A stretch of 64,000 nt of DNA from CAZJFH01 sp964545205 (GCA_964545205.1 CAZJFH010000002.1:1-64000); one strand, 5' to 3'; counted from the first letter of the stretch, positions 1 through 7,387 are shown. Numbers and translations: made by a program. Notes: generated by a model from the sequence alone, not told the origin.

Positions 1-230
1 ATGCCATGACCACCTGCGGTTGGTCGCTTTTGCAGAACTTTCGGAACTCTATCACCCAGCGTTCCCGCGAGACCCGACAGCACCAGCCAGTAGTCCAGCC
101 AGAATGGGACGGGTGGACCTCCCAACAGACCGAGGGCAAAAGCGATCCAGAGCAAGGCGACGCCGACGATCGCAACCTCCGCCATCCAGCGCGCTCCGAT
201 GACCACGTGCCCGAGCCACGTCCGCCTCAT
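1..230 (-). CDS. Small membrane protein, paralogue of the gene at 362-607 (partial, runs off left edge)
   Basis: At least 76 codons are visible before the window ends. The ATG at 230 is preceded by a good Shine-Dalgarno (AGAAGGGCAG) and overlaps the stop of the 40-codon ORF upstream as ATGA, so it is probably translationally coupled. The product is clearly homologous to the protein at 362-607: both share EV-IVG-ALLWIAFA, a G-G-P-P-V turn and the stretch YWLVLSGLAGTLG, which form two hydrophobic segments. After that stretch the sequence departs from the paralogue into a charged tail. The true C-terminus is outside the window. I do not recognise the family. Its position, as a duplicate small membrane gene behind a larger frameshifted gene, resembles duplicated immunity genes, but that is inference only. 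Confidence 0.6.
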   Translation of the reverse strand, partial: MRRTWLGHVVIGARWMAEVAIVGVALLWIAFALGLLGGPPVPFWLDYWLVLSGLAGTLGDRVPKVLQKRPTAGGHG

Positions 231-349
231 CTGCCCTTCTCCAGGCCCCTGGACTCGCGCATCGATCGCCAGTGGTCCTCCTCGGTCTCGCCATACCGGG
301 GCAAGCCGATTTGCAGACAGGTCAAAGCGATCGCGATCAGCAGCACCAT
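227..349 (-). CDS. Putative 40-residue peptide with hydrophobic N-terminus
   Basis: This short ORF begins at ATG 349, 12 bases after the stop of the small membrane gene, with AAGGG as a plausible Shine-Dalgarno. Its TGA overlaps the ATG of the next gene at 230 (ATGA). The product starts with a short hydrophobic run (MVLLIAIALTCLQIGL) followed by a charged tail rich in E and R, so it looks like a single-span or secreted micropeptide. The spacing fits an operon. No homologue is recognised, and an untranslated linker between two duplicated genes cannot be excluded. Confidence 0.4.
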   Translation of the reverse strand: MVLLIAIALTCLQIGLPRYGETEEDHWRSMRESRGLEKGR

Positions 350-361
350 GCGGACCAACCC

Positions 362-607
362 TTACCAGAACCACCGCCGCGACCAGATCAGCAGCGGCAA
401 TGCCGCCAACCCGAAGGCGCCAACCAGACCCAGCGTTCCCGCGAGCCCCGACAGCACCAGCCAGTACTCCAGCCACAATGTAACGGGTGGCCCTGCCAGC
501 AGATCGAAGGCAAAGGCGATCCAGAGCAAGGCGATGCCGACGATCACGACCTCTGTGATCCAGCGCAGGGCAATCCCGGCGGCGCGCCATCGCGTTGTTC
601 CGCTCAT
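362..607 (-). CDS. Small membrane protein (81 aa) coupled to the upstream frameshifted gene
   Basis: The ATG at 607 overlaps the TGA of the larger upstream reading frame (ATGA at 604-607), the usual sign of translational coupling. A start 9 codons further upstream exists, but alignment with the paralogue at 1-230 supports ATG 607. The product has three hydrophobic segments: roughly residues 12-32 (EVVIVGIALLWIAFAF), 42-60 (WLEYWLVLSGLAGTLG) and 61-75. It ends in a basic/aromatic tail (WSRRWFW). No soluble domain is present and the family is not recognised. A hydrophobic immunity protein or a small membrane partner of the upstream product are both possible. Coding is supported by the conserved paralogue. 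Confidence 0.6.
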   Translation of the reverse strand: MSGTTRWRAAGIALRWITEVVIVGIALLWIAFAFDLLAGPPVTLWLEYWLVLSGLAGTLGLVGAFGLAALPLLIWSRRWFW

Positions 608-1405
608 GACTCGCCGGTCCACAGTTGCCGCCATTCGAACGCGGCGGCCGCGTTCACCACCGGCTGCGGCTCGGTCGAGAGCCGGCGGCGCAGCCGCGCA
701 TCCACCTGGCGGCGCGCGAAGCGCAAGGCCTCGCGCAGCATGTCCGTGAACGGCGGCTGCGGCACGATCGAATGGGCCCAGCGTGTGTGCAGCGTGAACT
801 TCGCGGCCAGCCCGGCGGTGCGCAACGCATCCAGTCCTTCGAGATCGAGCGGATTGCCGTCGAGCCGTCCGCCAAGCCAGAGAGAAGGCTTGTCACGATC
901 TTCGAGCTTCCCCTCCATCCCCCTGGTCGGATTGAAGTCATAGTTGTCCGAGAACTCGAAGCTCAGCCTCCCGGCGGCATCGAAGCGATCGCCGAACAGA
1001 GTCACCGTGATGTCCGGCACGGCGCTGATGCTGGCATAGCCAATCGCGCAAAAACGTCCGGCGACGTCCACACATCCGTGTCGGCCGGCTCCATCGCGGT
1101 CACCCCGTCGTCGAGAAACCTGGCGCCGTCGGCCTGGTCCGTGATCGCCGTGACCCGCGCTTCGGTCACCTTGTCGCGCGGCATGCGCCTGGCGGTGCGG
1201 ATCACCTGGCGGCCGGCGCGCAGCAGCAGATTGCGCTCGGTATCGCGGAACGCCGAGGACCCGCGCAGCTTCTCCAGCGGCACGATCACCGGATCGCCGC
1301 TGCCCTCGAGGTAGTGGCGCAGCATCTCGCTCGACAGCTCCATCCCCACCGCGCCAGGAAGTCGCGAATCTTTCGCGCCGTCTCCAGATTTCGCTGCAGA
1401 GTCAT
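604..1405 (-). pseudogene. Frameshifted gene of unknown family, possible toxin-like protein
   Basis: The best start is ATG 1405, with a strong Shine-Dalgarno (GAGGAGGG) five bases upstream, giving MTLQRNLETARKIRDFLARWG. The reading then passes to the next frame near 1344 (continuing MELSSEMLRHYLEGSGDPV) and again near 1071 (continuing DVAGRFCAIGYASISAV). Each junction corresponds to one missing base. Once stitched together, about 267 residues read as one plausible protein ending in QLWTGES. The first shift lies beside a run of four G, so sequencing error is possible. Otherwise this is a recently inactivated gene. The family is not recognised. The stop overlaps the start of a small membrane gene that is duplicated downstream, which is why a toxin/immunity arrangement is suggested; no catalytic motif supports this directly. 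Confidence 0.55.
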
Positions 1406-1475
1406 CGCCGCCCTCCTCAACCACAGAGTGAACCCGCGGCGCGGCCGCGTCAAGAACGTAACGGGAACGATCGGC

Positions 1476-1910
1476 TCAGCCGTCGCCGTCGCCCTCGCCG
1501 CCGACGAGGATGCGCAGGCTCGGCGGCGGCCCGGCGAAGGCGCCGGCGTCGCCGCGCTCCTTGTATTTCTCCGGCCGGTGCGCCTTCAGCAGGAATTCCA
1601 GCAGCCGGTCGTTGTACTTGCGCACCACCACCGTCCGGCCGTCGTCGTCCTTGATCAGCTTGCCGCCGCCGACCAGCGGCTCCTCGATGCCCTCGACGGC
1701 GCGGCGGCGCGCCTCGGCCTCGAGCATGTCGACCGCCTCCTCCTCGGCGTCGCGCCAGGCGGCGGCGAAGTCGGGCAGTTCGCGGCGCAGCACGTAGAGC
1801 CGCGAGCGGTCGAAGCCGGCGGCGCGCGCCGCGGCCGAGACGTTGCCGGTGGCGGCCAGCATCTGCAGGAAGGTCTCGCGCTTGGCCCTGGTGAAGCGGC
1901 TGCGTCCCAT
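1476..1910 (-). CDS. Phage terminase small subunit-like DNA-binding protein
   Basis: The 144-residue product begins MGRSRFTRAKRETFLQML and carries an N-terminal helix-turn-helix (TGNVSAAARAAGFDRSRLY, about residues 21-39). It continues with the acidic/Arg-rich helix typical of small terminase subunits (AEEEAVDMLEAEARRRAVEG) and ends with a segment close to FLLKAHRPEKYKER, seen in many phage terminase small subunits. The ATG at 1910 is chosen over an upstream in-frame ATG because GGGAGG lies seven bases before it. In a phage the protein would recognise packaging sites for the large terminase. No large subunit, portal or capsid gene is nearby, so it is an isolated remnant or a domesticated DNA-binding protein. 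Confidence 0.7.
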   Translation of the reverse strand: MGRSRFTRAKRETFLQMLAATGNVSAAARAAGFDRSRLYVLRRELPDFAAAWRDAEEEAVDMLEAEARRRAVEGIEEPLVGGGKLIKDDDGRTVVVRKYNDRLLEFLLKAHRPEKYKERGDAGAFAGPPPSLRILVGGEGDGDG

Positions 1911-2038
1911 GCGTCCTCCCGCGACGGCTGCCCCGAAACGCGAAACGCCCGGGGCCACCGCAGTGGCGCCGGGCGCTCTCGTCCATCATGGGAAAGATTT
2001 GTACACGGTTTGTTCACGGCGTTCAAGCGGAATTCGGC

Positions 2039-2240
2039 GATGAACCAAAAAAGGTTCATCACGGATTGGCGGGGAAGGCGCGTTTCCAGCGCTCCCTCGT
2101 CATGCCCGCGCAGGCGGGCATCTATTTTCCAGAGGCGGTTCGGAGCACGGCCGGGCGCCTCTGTGAAAACGCCTCTGGAAAATGGGCCCCCGCCTCCGCG
2201 GGGGCGACGATCTGGGGTCCCCGCCAATCCGTGATGAACC
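2039..2240. repeat. Composite inverted-repeat element between genes
   Basis: A 22-bp arm at 2053-2074 (GGTTCATCACGGATTGGCGGGG) recurs perfectly inverted at 2219-2240. The left arm is itself half of a small palindrome with an A6 centre (2039-2060). Inside the arms are GC-rich palindromes: GCCCGCGCAGGCGGGC near 2103, paired CCAGAGGC/GCCTCTGG segments, and CCCCCGCCTCCGCGGGGG near 2191. The interior closely resembles the repeat at 47450-47578. It is probably a non-autonomous dispersed repeat. No transposase ORF is present. Confidence 0.75.
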
Positions 2241-2270
2241 AAAAAAAACGGGAGCCGCAAGCGGCTCCCG
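2241..2270 (-). terminator. Intrinsic terminator for the leftward STAS/chemoreceptor operon
   Basis: On the minus strand a perfect 10-bp stem (CGGGAGCCGC, loop TT, GCGGCTCCCG; 2249-2270) is followed by eight T residues (2241-2248). It lies about 140 bases downstream of the STAS stop codon and fits a rho-independent terminator of the operon reading toward lower coordinates. Confidence 0.8.
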
Positions 2271-2406
2271 AGTGCCAAAGAGAGGGGGGTCCTGAAGGGC
2301 TCGTTCGCCCCTGTGCAATTCACGTCGTCAGTCTGACTCCGCACCGCCGTCGAAGCCAGCGGGCAAAGGTTTGCCCCGACCATACGTTCGCTTGGCCCGG
2401 CCTCCC

Positions 2407-2709
2407 TCATTCTATGGCGAACAGGCTGTCGAAGCGCGCCACCTGCATCAGCGAGCGCACCTTGCCGGCCGGGTTGCGGATCACCGTCTCGACGCCATGG
2501 CCGAGCGCCGTCTCGCGCGCCAGCAGCAGCATGCCCATCGCCGCCGAATCGACGAATTCCACGCCCGACATGTCGAGCACCACCTTGCGGCCCTTCAGGT
2601 CGCGGAAGGTGTCGATCAGATCGCGGAAGCTCTGGTGATCGGCATAGGTGAAACGGCCGCTCATGTGCACTTCGGTGGCGGAACCGTTGCTCGTGGTCGT
2701 GTAGTTCAT
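2407..2709 (-). CDS. STAS-domain anti-sigma factor antagonist-like protein
   Basis: The 100-residue protein is a single STAS domain. It has the central strand KVVLDMSGVEFVDSAAMGML, where the Ser of VDSAA is the residue phosphorylated in SpoIIAA/RsbV-type antagonists, followed by the helix LLLARETALGHG and a C-terminal strand. Such proteins pass phosphorylation-dependent signals to anti-sigma factors or partner receptors. The ATG at 2709 begins directly after the chemoreceptor stop, so the two genes are likely co-transcribed and translationally linked. An in-frame ATG at 2745 lies inside the chemoreceptor gene and is less likely. The pairing suggests a local signalling module, but no anti-sigma factor or CheA is present here. 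Confidence 0.85.
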   Translation of the reverse strand: MNYTTTSNGSATEVHMSGRFTYADHQSFRDLIDTFRDLKGRKVVLDMSGVEFVDSAAMGMLLLARETALGHGVETVIRNPAGKVRSLMQVARFDSLFAIE

Positions 2710-2710
2710 G

Positions 2711-4699
2711 TCAGGCGGCCCTTTCCTGCCCGGTCTCGATGCCACGGATGTGGCTGATGAAACGGCCGACGTCGTCGCGCAGTCGCTCGGCGTGCAGCGA
2801 CAGCGAGTCGACGGCGCTCAGCAGATGCCCCGAGGCCTCGCGGGTGTCGTCGGCGGCGCGGCGCAGTCCGCCGACGTCGTCGCCGACCCGCGCGGTGCCG
2901 GCGGCGGCGGTCTGCGCCGTCTCGGCGATCTCCTGGGTCGCGGCGCCCTGCTGGTTGACGGCGGCGGCGATGCCGGTGCTGACCTGGTTGACCTCGGCGA
3001 TGGTGCGCCCGATCGCCTGGATCGCCGAGACCGCCTCGGCGGTGCCGTGCTGAACGGCGTCGATCAGCTTGGCGATGTCGTCGGTGGCCCGCGCCGTCTG
3101 GTTGGCCAGGCTCTTGACCTCGCCCGCCACCACCGCGAATCCCTTGCCGGCCTCGCCGGCCCGCGCCGCCTCGATGGTGGCGTTCAGGGCCAGCAGGTTG
3201 GTCTGGCTGGCGATGTCGTTGATCAGCCCCAGCACGTCGCCGATGCGCTGCACGGCGTCGGACAGCTCCTGCACCTTGGCGTTGGCGCGCTCGGTGTCGG
3301 CGGCGGCGGAATGCGAGACCTCGGTCGACCAGTTGGCCTGGCGGCTGATCTCGTGGATCGAGGCCGACAGTTCCTCGACCGCCGAGGCCATGCTCTGCAC
3401 GCCGGTCGACATGCCGCCGGTCACGCCCATGACGTCGTCGACGCGGGCCAGGGTGCCGTCGGCGACGCCGGACAGCCCGCGCGCCTCGTGCTTCAGCTCG
3501 ACCGCCGAGTTGGAGACGTATTCGACGATGCCCATGACGCTGCTCTCCAGCGCCTCGGCCAGCAGCTCGCGCTCGGTGGCGGCGGCCTGCAGCATGGCGC
3601 GCTCCTGCTCGACCTTCTCGAGCTCGAGCTTGCGGCGCTCTTCCGAGGCGTCGCGCAGCACCTGGACCGAGCGCGCCATCTCGCCGATCTCGTCGCGGCG
3701 CCCGGTGCCGGGGACCGCCAAGGCGGTATCGCCGCCGGCGATCCCGGTGGTCGCCTGCGCCAGCAGGCAGATCGGCCGGCGGATCGAGCGCGCCAGCACG
3801 ACGGTCGCCAGCAAGCCGGCCGCGAACACCACGGCGGCGGCGATCAGGAACTGACTGCGCGCCGTCTGGGCCAGCGCGACGAAGTCGCTGCTGTCCATCG
3901 CCACCTCGACCAGCGCCGCCGGCTTGCCGCTGTAGTCGTACAGCGCGCCGGCCAGCACGCTGACCGGTTTGCCGGCCAGCTCGGTCTCGCCGATCGCCGG
4001 CGCGCCGGCGAAGGCCGTGGCGTGACGGGCGCCCAGCAGCGGCTCGGCGATGCTGCCGGCCAGCCGCTTCAGGCTGCCATCCGCCTGCGGCGCGTAGACC
4101 GCGATCTCGACGCCGAAATCCTTCTTGAAGGCGGCGACGAACTCGTCGCCCAGCCCGAAGCCGAACTCGACCGTGCCGACGTGGCGGCCGCCGTCCGAGA
4201 CCGGCACCACGGCGCGGGCGCCCAGCCCGGCGACCCCGCTCTCGAGTCCGGCGACGGTGGCCTTGTCCTGGTTGGCGGCGACGACGGTGTGGCGGAAGCC
4301 CGACAGGTCGTCGCCGAACTTCCGCGGCTTGTGGACGCGCAGGAACGAGGTCGCGGGCGGCAGATGGAACTGGAACTGCTCGACCCCGACCCGCTGCGCC
4401 AGCGGCCCGAAGCCGGGCACGAACATGGCGGCCAGCGCCTCGCGGTCGCCGCGGGCGAAGGCCTCGCGCGCCGCCGGCAGCTCGGCCGCCATCAGCGCCA
4501 GCGCCTCGGCGGTGCGGGTCGAGACCCGCGCCATCGCCTGCGCGGCGCTGTAGTAGCCGTGCAGCTCGCGCCGCTCGGCGCGCTCGATCGCCGCCGACAG
4601 GCCCTGCAGCGCCAGGAGCACCAACACGCCCACCGTGGCGATCAGCAGCAGGATGACGGCGATGCCGATGCGACCGCCGATCCTCACGTTCCCGAACAT
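2711..4699 (-). CDS. Methyl-accepting chemotaxis protein
   Basis: The 662-residue receptor has a first transmembrane segment at about residues 8-30 (GIAVILLLIATVGVLVLLAL) and a roughly 250-residue Cache-like periplasmic sensor. A second membrane segment (about 280-300, LIAAAVVFAAGLLATVVLA) is followed by a HAMP region beginning with RSIRRPI and a long cytoplasmic signalling domain. The hairpin tip reads GLINDIASQTNLLALNA followed by TIEAARAGEAGKGFAVVAGE, the hallmark of MCPs that contact CheA/CheW. No C-terminal CheR pentapeptide is seen. ATG 4699 is chosen; an upstream TTG in frame at 4732 would add 11 residues. The ligand is unknown. It forms an operon with the STAS gene downstream, ending at the terminator near 2250. 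Confidence 0.9.
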   Translation of the reverse strand: MFGNVRIGGRIGIAVILLLIATVGVLVLLALQGLSAAIERAERRELHGYYSAAQAMARVSTRTAEALALMAAELPAAREAFARGDREALAAMFVPGFGPLAQRVGVEQFQFHLPPATSFLRVHKPRKFGDDLSGFRHTVVAANQDKATVAGLESGVAGLGARAVVPVSDGGRHVGTVEFGFGLGDEFVAAFKKDFGVEIAVYAPQADGSLKRLAGSIAEPLLGARHATAFAGAPAIGETELAGKPVSVLAGALYDYSGKPAALVEVAMDSSDFVALAQTARSQFLIAAAVVFAAGLLATVVLARSIRRPICLLAQATTGIAGGDTALAVPGTGRRDEIGEMARSVQVLRDASEERRKLELEKVEQERAMLQAAATERELLAEALESSVMGIVEYVSNSAVELKHEARGLSGVADGTLARVDDVMGVTGGMSTGVQSMASAVEELSASIHEISRQANWSTEVSHSAAADTERANAKVQELSDAVQRIGDVLGLINDIASQTNLLALNATIEAARAGEAGKGFAVVAGEVKSLANQTARATDDIAKLIDAVQHGTAEAVSAIQAIGRTIAEVNQVSTGIAAAVNQQGAATQEIAETAQTAAAGTARVGDDVGGLRRAADDTREASGHLLSAVDSLSLHAERLRDDVGRFISHIRGIETGQERAA

Positions 4700-4848
4700 G
4701 CCCTTGACCCCTGCGAAATTGATCCGGCGCAAGTTTCGGCGGATAATTCACGCACGGCCAGTGTGGGAAAGGTTGCGCAAGGTAATACTGTCGATTGTCC
4801 CGGATGCTGATGGTATGCCCCTGCGAGTGGCGGAAGGTGGCGCTCGTA

Positions 4849-5250
4849 TTAAGCCGCGATGTCGGGCACCGGCACCCGCTCCTCGTTCAGCCGCGCCTTG
4901 ATGGTGACCAGGGCGGTGACCCAGATCTGCCAGGCCTTGGTGCGGCCGCAGCCCAGGCGCCGGCACAGGGGCCGCCAGGGCACGCCGCAGGCGCGCGCCC
5001 AGATCACCCGGGTCTGCTCCTCGTTCAGCCACGCCGACCACGCCAGCACCTGGTCCAGGCGGTCGATCGCCGCCGGCGAGGCGCGCGGCCGGCGCGGCGG
5101 CGGCGGCATGGCGTCCAGCAGCTCCTGCAGGCTGCGCACCGGCGTCGGCATGGCGCTGACATAGCCGCGCGGGCGTTCGGCCGGCAGCCGTCGCAGGGTC
5201 TCCGCCGCCTCGGCCAGCATCAGCTCGACCAGGTCCACCGTCCAGGTCAT
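4849..5250 (-). CDS. DUF6362 family phage-related protein
   Basis: The 133-residue product starts MTWTVDLVELMLAEAAETL. It shows the family pattern of a conserved RPRGY segment, a Pro/Arg-rich linker, then SPAAIDRLDQVLAWSAWL and a helix-turn-helix-like block (RVIWARACGVPWRPLCRRLG, then RTKAWQIW). I recognise this as DUF6362, common in alphaproteobacterial prophages; the function is unproven and DNA binding is plausible. ATG 5250 has GGAGGG nine bases upstream and overlaps the stop of the 69-residue gene before it (5247), so the two are coupled. Together with the divergent repressor this forms a prophage-like early region. Confidence 0.7.
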   Translation of the reverse strand: MTWTVDLVELMLAEAAETLRRLPAERPRGYVSAMPTPVRSLQELLDAMPPPPRRPRASPAAIDRLDQVLAWSAWLNEEQTRVIWARACGVPWRPLCRRLGCGRTKAWQIWVTALVTIKARLNEERVPVPDIAA

Positions 5251-5456
5251 CGGCGGCCCTCCTTGTTCAGGCGCTCTCCGAGCTGCCGCAACAGCTCGCG
5301 CTCCGGCCACGACAGCCGGTCGTCGTCGAGCCGCACCACCAGGATCGGCGTGCTGGCGCGCCAGGCCCGCGCGGCCTCGCGCCGCGCCCGCTGCCGCACC
5401 TCGGCGTCGGTGAAGGCCGACGGCGCCCGCCGCGACAGACTGCTCCCGTTACGCAT
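5247..5456 (-). CDS. Small hypothetical protein, first gene of a phage-like leftward operon
   Basis: The 69-residue basic protein has the recognisable segment WRASTPILVVRLDDDRLSWP followed by an ERELLRQLGERLN helix. It overlaps the DUF6362 start by four bases. It diverges from the CI-like repressor at 5559, with the putative operators lying between the two genes, so it is likely repressed by that protein. The family is not recognised. Confidence 0.55.
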   Translation of the reverse strand: MRNGSSLSRRAPSAFTDAEVRQRARREAARAWRASTPILVVRLDDDRLSWPERELLRQLGERLNKEGRR

Positions 5457-5489
5457 TGATGTTCCCCTTTTGTTCCAGCGATGCGCGAT

Positions 5490-5538
5490 GTTGCGATATT
5501 CTCATTTCCGTTGTCAAGCCTGGTGACAACAGTTGCGA
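5490..5538. promoter_or_regulatory. Putative repressor operators in the divergent intergenic region
   Basis: The 102-base gap between the divergent 69-residue gene and the repressor gene contains a perfect inverted repeat TTGTCA-N7-TGACAA (5511-5529). It is flanked by two copies of GTTGCGA (5490-5496 and 5532-5538). A GTTGCG inverted repeat recurs after the repressor gene at 6222-6240. The layout fits autoregulation by the CI/LexA-like protein. Binding is inferred from symmetry and position only. Confidence 0.5.
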
Positions 5539-5558
5539 CTTCCGCTATGATGCCCGCC

Positions 5559-6212
5559 ATGCGACACGAATGGATCCGCCAGCGCCTGCAGCGCCAGGGC
5601 CGCTCCCAAGCCGACCTGGCCCGCCACCTCGACCTCGACGCCTCGGCGGTGTCGCGGCTGGTCAAGGGCGAGCGCCAGCTCAAGGGCAGCGAGGCCTCGC
5701 GCATCGCCGAGTTCCTCGCCTGCCCGGTCGACGAAGTGCTGCGCGGCTTCGCCGGCGCCCCCGCCGACGGCTTCGTGCCCGAGGTCGTCGACCTGCCGCA
5801 GCCGCGCGAGCAGCGCCGCGACCTGCCGGTGTTCGGCGCCGCGGTCGGCGGCGTCGACGGCGCCTTCGAGCTCAACGGCGATTTGCACGAATTCACCGCC
5901 CGGCCGCCGCAACTGCAGGCGGTCCGCAACGCCTACGGCGTCTACGTCAACGGCGACAGCATGCATCCGATGTTCCAGCCGGGCTGGCTGCTGCACGTCA
6001 ATCCCAACCGGCCGCTGACCGCCGGCTGCGGCGTCGTCGTCCAGGTGCGCGGCGACGAGCCCGGCGCGCCGCCGCTGTGCTACGTCAAGGAATTCGTGCG
6101 CCGCGGCGGCGGCAGCCTGGTGGTGCGGCAGTACAATCCCGCCGGCGAGATCGAGTGGCCGCTCGAGCGGGTCGTCGCCGCCCACCGCATCGTCGGCGTC
6201 GCCGAGATGTGA
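5559..6212 (+). CDS. CI/LexA-like XRE repressor with S24 peptidase domain
   Basis: The 217-residue protein has an N-terminal XRE helix-turn-helix (RSQADLARHLDLDASAVSRL, about residues 14-33). Its C-terminal S24 domain holds the catalytic serine in GDSMHPMF (about residue 136) and a lysine in CYVKEF (about residue 176), the Ser-Lys dyad of LexA/CI. Such repressors can self-cleave on RecA-ssDNA contact and so couple a prophage to DNA damage; whether this one cleaves is unknown. ATG 5559 is chosen because upstream in-frame ATGs would place the candidate operators inside the gene. It lies divergent to the phage-like pair at 4849-5456 and upstream of a small hypothetical gene with a GTTGCG palindrome in its promoter. 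Confidence 0.85.
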   Translation: MRHEWIRQRLQRQGRSQADLARHLDLDASAVSRLVKGERQLKGSEASRIAEFLACPVDEVLRGFAGAPADGFVPEVVDLPQPREQRRDLPVFGAAVGGVDGAFELNGDLHEFTARPPQLQAVRNAYGVYVNGDSMHPMFQPGWLLHVNPNRPLTAGCGVVVQVRGDEPGAPPLCYVKEFVRRGGGSLVVRQYNPAGEIEWPLERVVAAHRIVGVAEM

Positions 6213-6213
6213 C

Positions 6214-6242
6214 TTGACAATTGTTGCGTTTTTCGCAACACT
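6214..6242 (+). promoter_or_regulatory. Promoter with overlapping palindrome upstream of the 98-aa gene
   Basis: A consensus -35 box TTGACA (6214-6219) sits directly after the repressor stop. Seventeen bases downstream is a weak -10 (AACACT, 6237-6242). The spacer contains the inverted repeat TGTTGCG-TTTTT-CGCAACA (6222-6240), whose half-sites match GTTGCG copies in front of the repressor. It is therefore a likely operator of the same protein. Confidence 0.45.
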
Positions 6243-6269
6243 CGGCGCCTGTCGCAACGGGAGGCGCCG

Positions 6270-6566
6270 GTGGCATTCGACCCGACCAGGACGGTGTTCG
6301 TCAATCTGTGGTCCCGCCGCGCCGGCGGCCGCGTCAGTTATCAGGCCGAGGTGTTCACCGACCCCGACGACGCCGCCCTCGACGCCGCCTCGCCCAGCAT
6401 CTACGCCTATGCCGGCACCGTCTGCGCCCTGCCCGGCGGCGAAACGCGCTTCGCCGACCTCAGCGGCCGCGGCGCCGGCTTGCGCCGCGACGACGCGTCG
6501 GCGGCCCGCGACGAGACCGCCCACGAGCGCGGGCTGCGCCAGGGAGCCGGCCGCACTGTCCTATGA
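6270..6566 (+). CDS. Hypothetical protein, 98 aa, probable repressor target
   Basis: Translation most likely begins at GTG 6270, which has GGGAGG six bases upstream. The soluble product begins MAFDPTRTVFVNLWSRRAGG and contains a Tyr/Asp-rich middle and a charged Arg/Asp tail. It has no membrane segment and no motif I recognise. It lies just downstream of the CI-like repressor and a palindromic promoter, so it may belong to the same phage-derived regulon. Confidence 0.5.
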   Translation: MAFDPTRTVFVNLWSRRAGGRVSYQAEVFTDPDDAALDAASPSIYAYAGTVCALPGGETRFADLSGRGAGLRRDDASAARDETAHERGLRQGAGRTVL

Positions 6567-6648
6567 CCTTCGGCGATAGGCGTAATTTTCTGCCGTTCTT
6601 TGGTATGCACGGGAAAGAACGCGCAAAAACGCACTAGATTTGCAAAGG

Positions 6649-6667
6649 CGCCATATGGAAAATGGCG
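6649..6667. promoter_or_regulatory. Inverted repeat at the tupB translation start
   Basis: CGCCAT-N7-ATGGCG spans 6649-6667 and includes the first possible start codon of tupB. It could act as an operator or as an RNA hairpin controlling translation. The stem is short, so this is only a candidate. Confidence 0.3.
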
Positions 6668-7387
6668 GCCATGACCGATTTCTCCGATGCCCTGGGCGCC
6701 GCGCTCGACCTGCTGCTCGGCTTCGACCGGAACCTGGCCGAGATCGTGCTGCTGTCCCTGCGCGTCAGCCTGACCGCCCTCGCCCTGGCGGCGCTGATCG
6801 GTCTGCCGCTCGGCGCGGCGCTGGCGCTGTTCCGCTTTCCCGGCCGCGGCGCCGTCGTGGTGCTGGTCAACACCCTGATGGGCCTGCCGCCGGTCGTCGT
6901 CGGCCTGATCGTCTACCTGCTGCTGTCGCGCGCCGGGCCGTTGGGCGTGCTCGGGCTGCTGTTCACGCCGACGGCGATGATCGTCGCCCAGGTGCTGCTG
7001 ATCACGCCGATCATCGTCGCGCTGACCCGCCAGACCGTCGCGGATCTGTGGCGCGAGTACCAGGAGCAGCTCCGCTCGCTCGGCGTCACGCCGCTGCACG
7101 CGATCGGCACGTTGCTGTGGGACGGACGCTTTTCGCTGATCACCGCGCTGCTGGCCGGCTTCGGCCGCGCCAGCGCCGAGGTCGGCGCGGTGATGATCGT
7201 CGGCGGCAACATCGACCACGTCACCCGGGTGATGACCACGGCCATCGCGCTCGAGGTCAGCAAGGGCGACCTGCCGCTGGCGCTCGGCCTCGGCATCGTG
7301 CTGCTGCTGCTGTCGCTGACCGTCAACGCCGGCGCCGCGCTCAGCCACCGCTGGGCGGCGCGGCAGCACGGGCAGGTTCTGGCATGA
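6662..7387 (+). CDS. tupB: Tungstate ABC transporter permease TupB
   Basis: The 241-residue integral membrane protein has about five hydrophobic spans and the binding-protein-dependent transport signature region (EYQEQLRSLGVTPLHAIGTLLW...GRASAEVGAV) that contacts the ATPase. The family carries tungstate across the inner membrane with TupC and periplasmic TupA. Alternative starts are ATG 6662 and ATG 6671; neither has a strong Shine-Dalgarno. The stop overlaps the tupC ATG by four bases (ATGA). The order B-C-A differs from the more common A-B-C. Tungstate or molybdate supply would serve the formate dehydrogenase encoded later in the window. Confidence 0.88.
   Translation: MAAMTDFSDALGAALDLLLGFDRNLAEIVLLSLRVSLTALALAALIGLPLGAALALFRFPGRGAVVVLVNTLMGLPPVVVGLIVYLLLSRAGPLGVLGLLFTPTAMIVAQVLLITPIIVALTRQTVADLWREYQEQLRSLGVTPLHAIGTLLWDGRFSLITALLAGFGRASAEVGAVMIVGGNIDHVTRVMTTAIALEVSKGDLPLALGLGIVLLLLSLTVNAGAALSHRWAARQHGQVLA

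Noticed and set aside
6567..6661. Molybdenum-cofactor riboswitch upstream of tupB
   Set aside because: The leader is under 100 bases and shows no nested stems of the Moco RNA type, only a short palindrome at the start codon.
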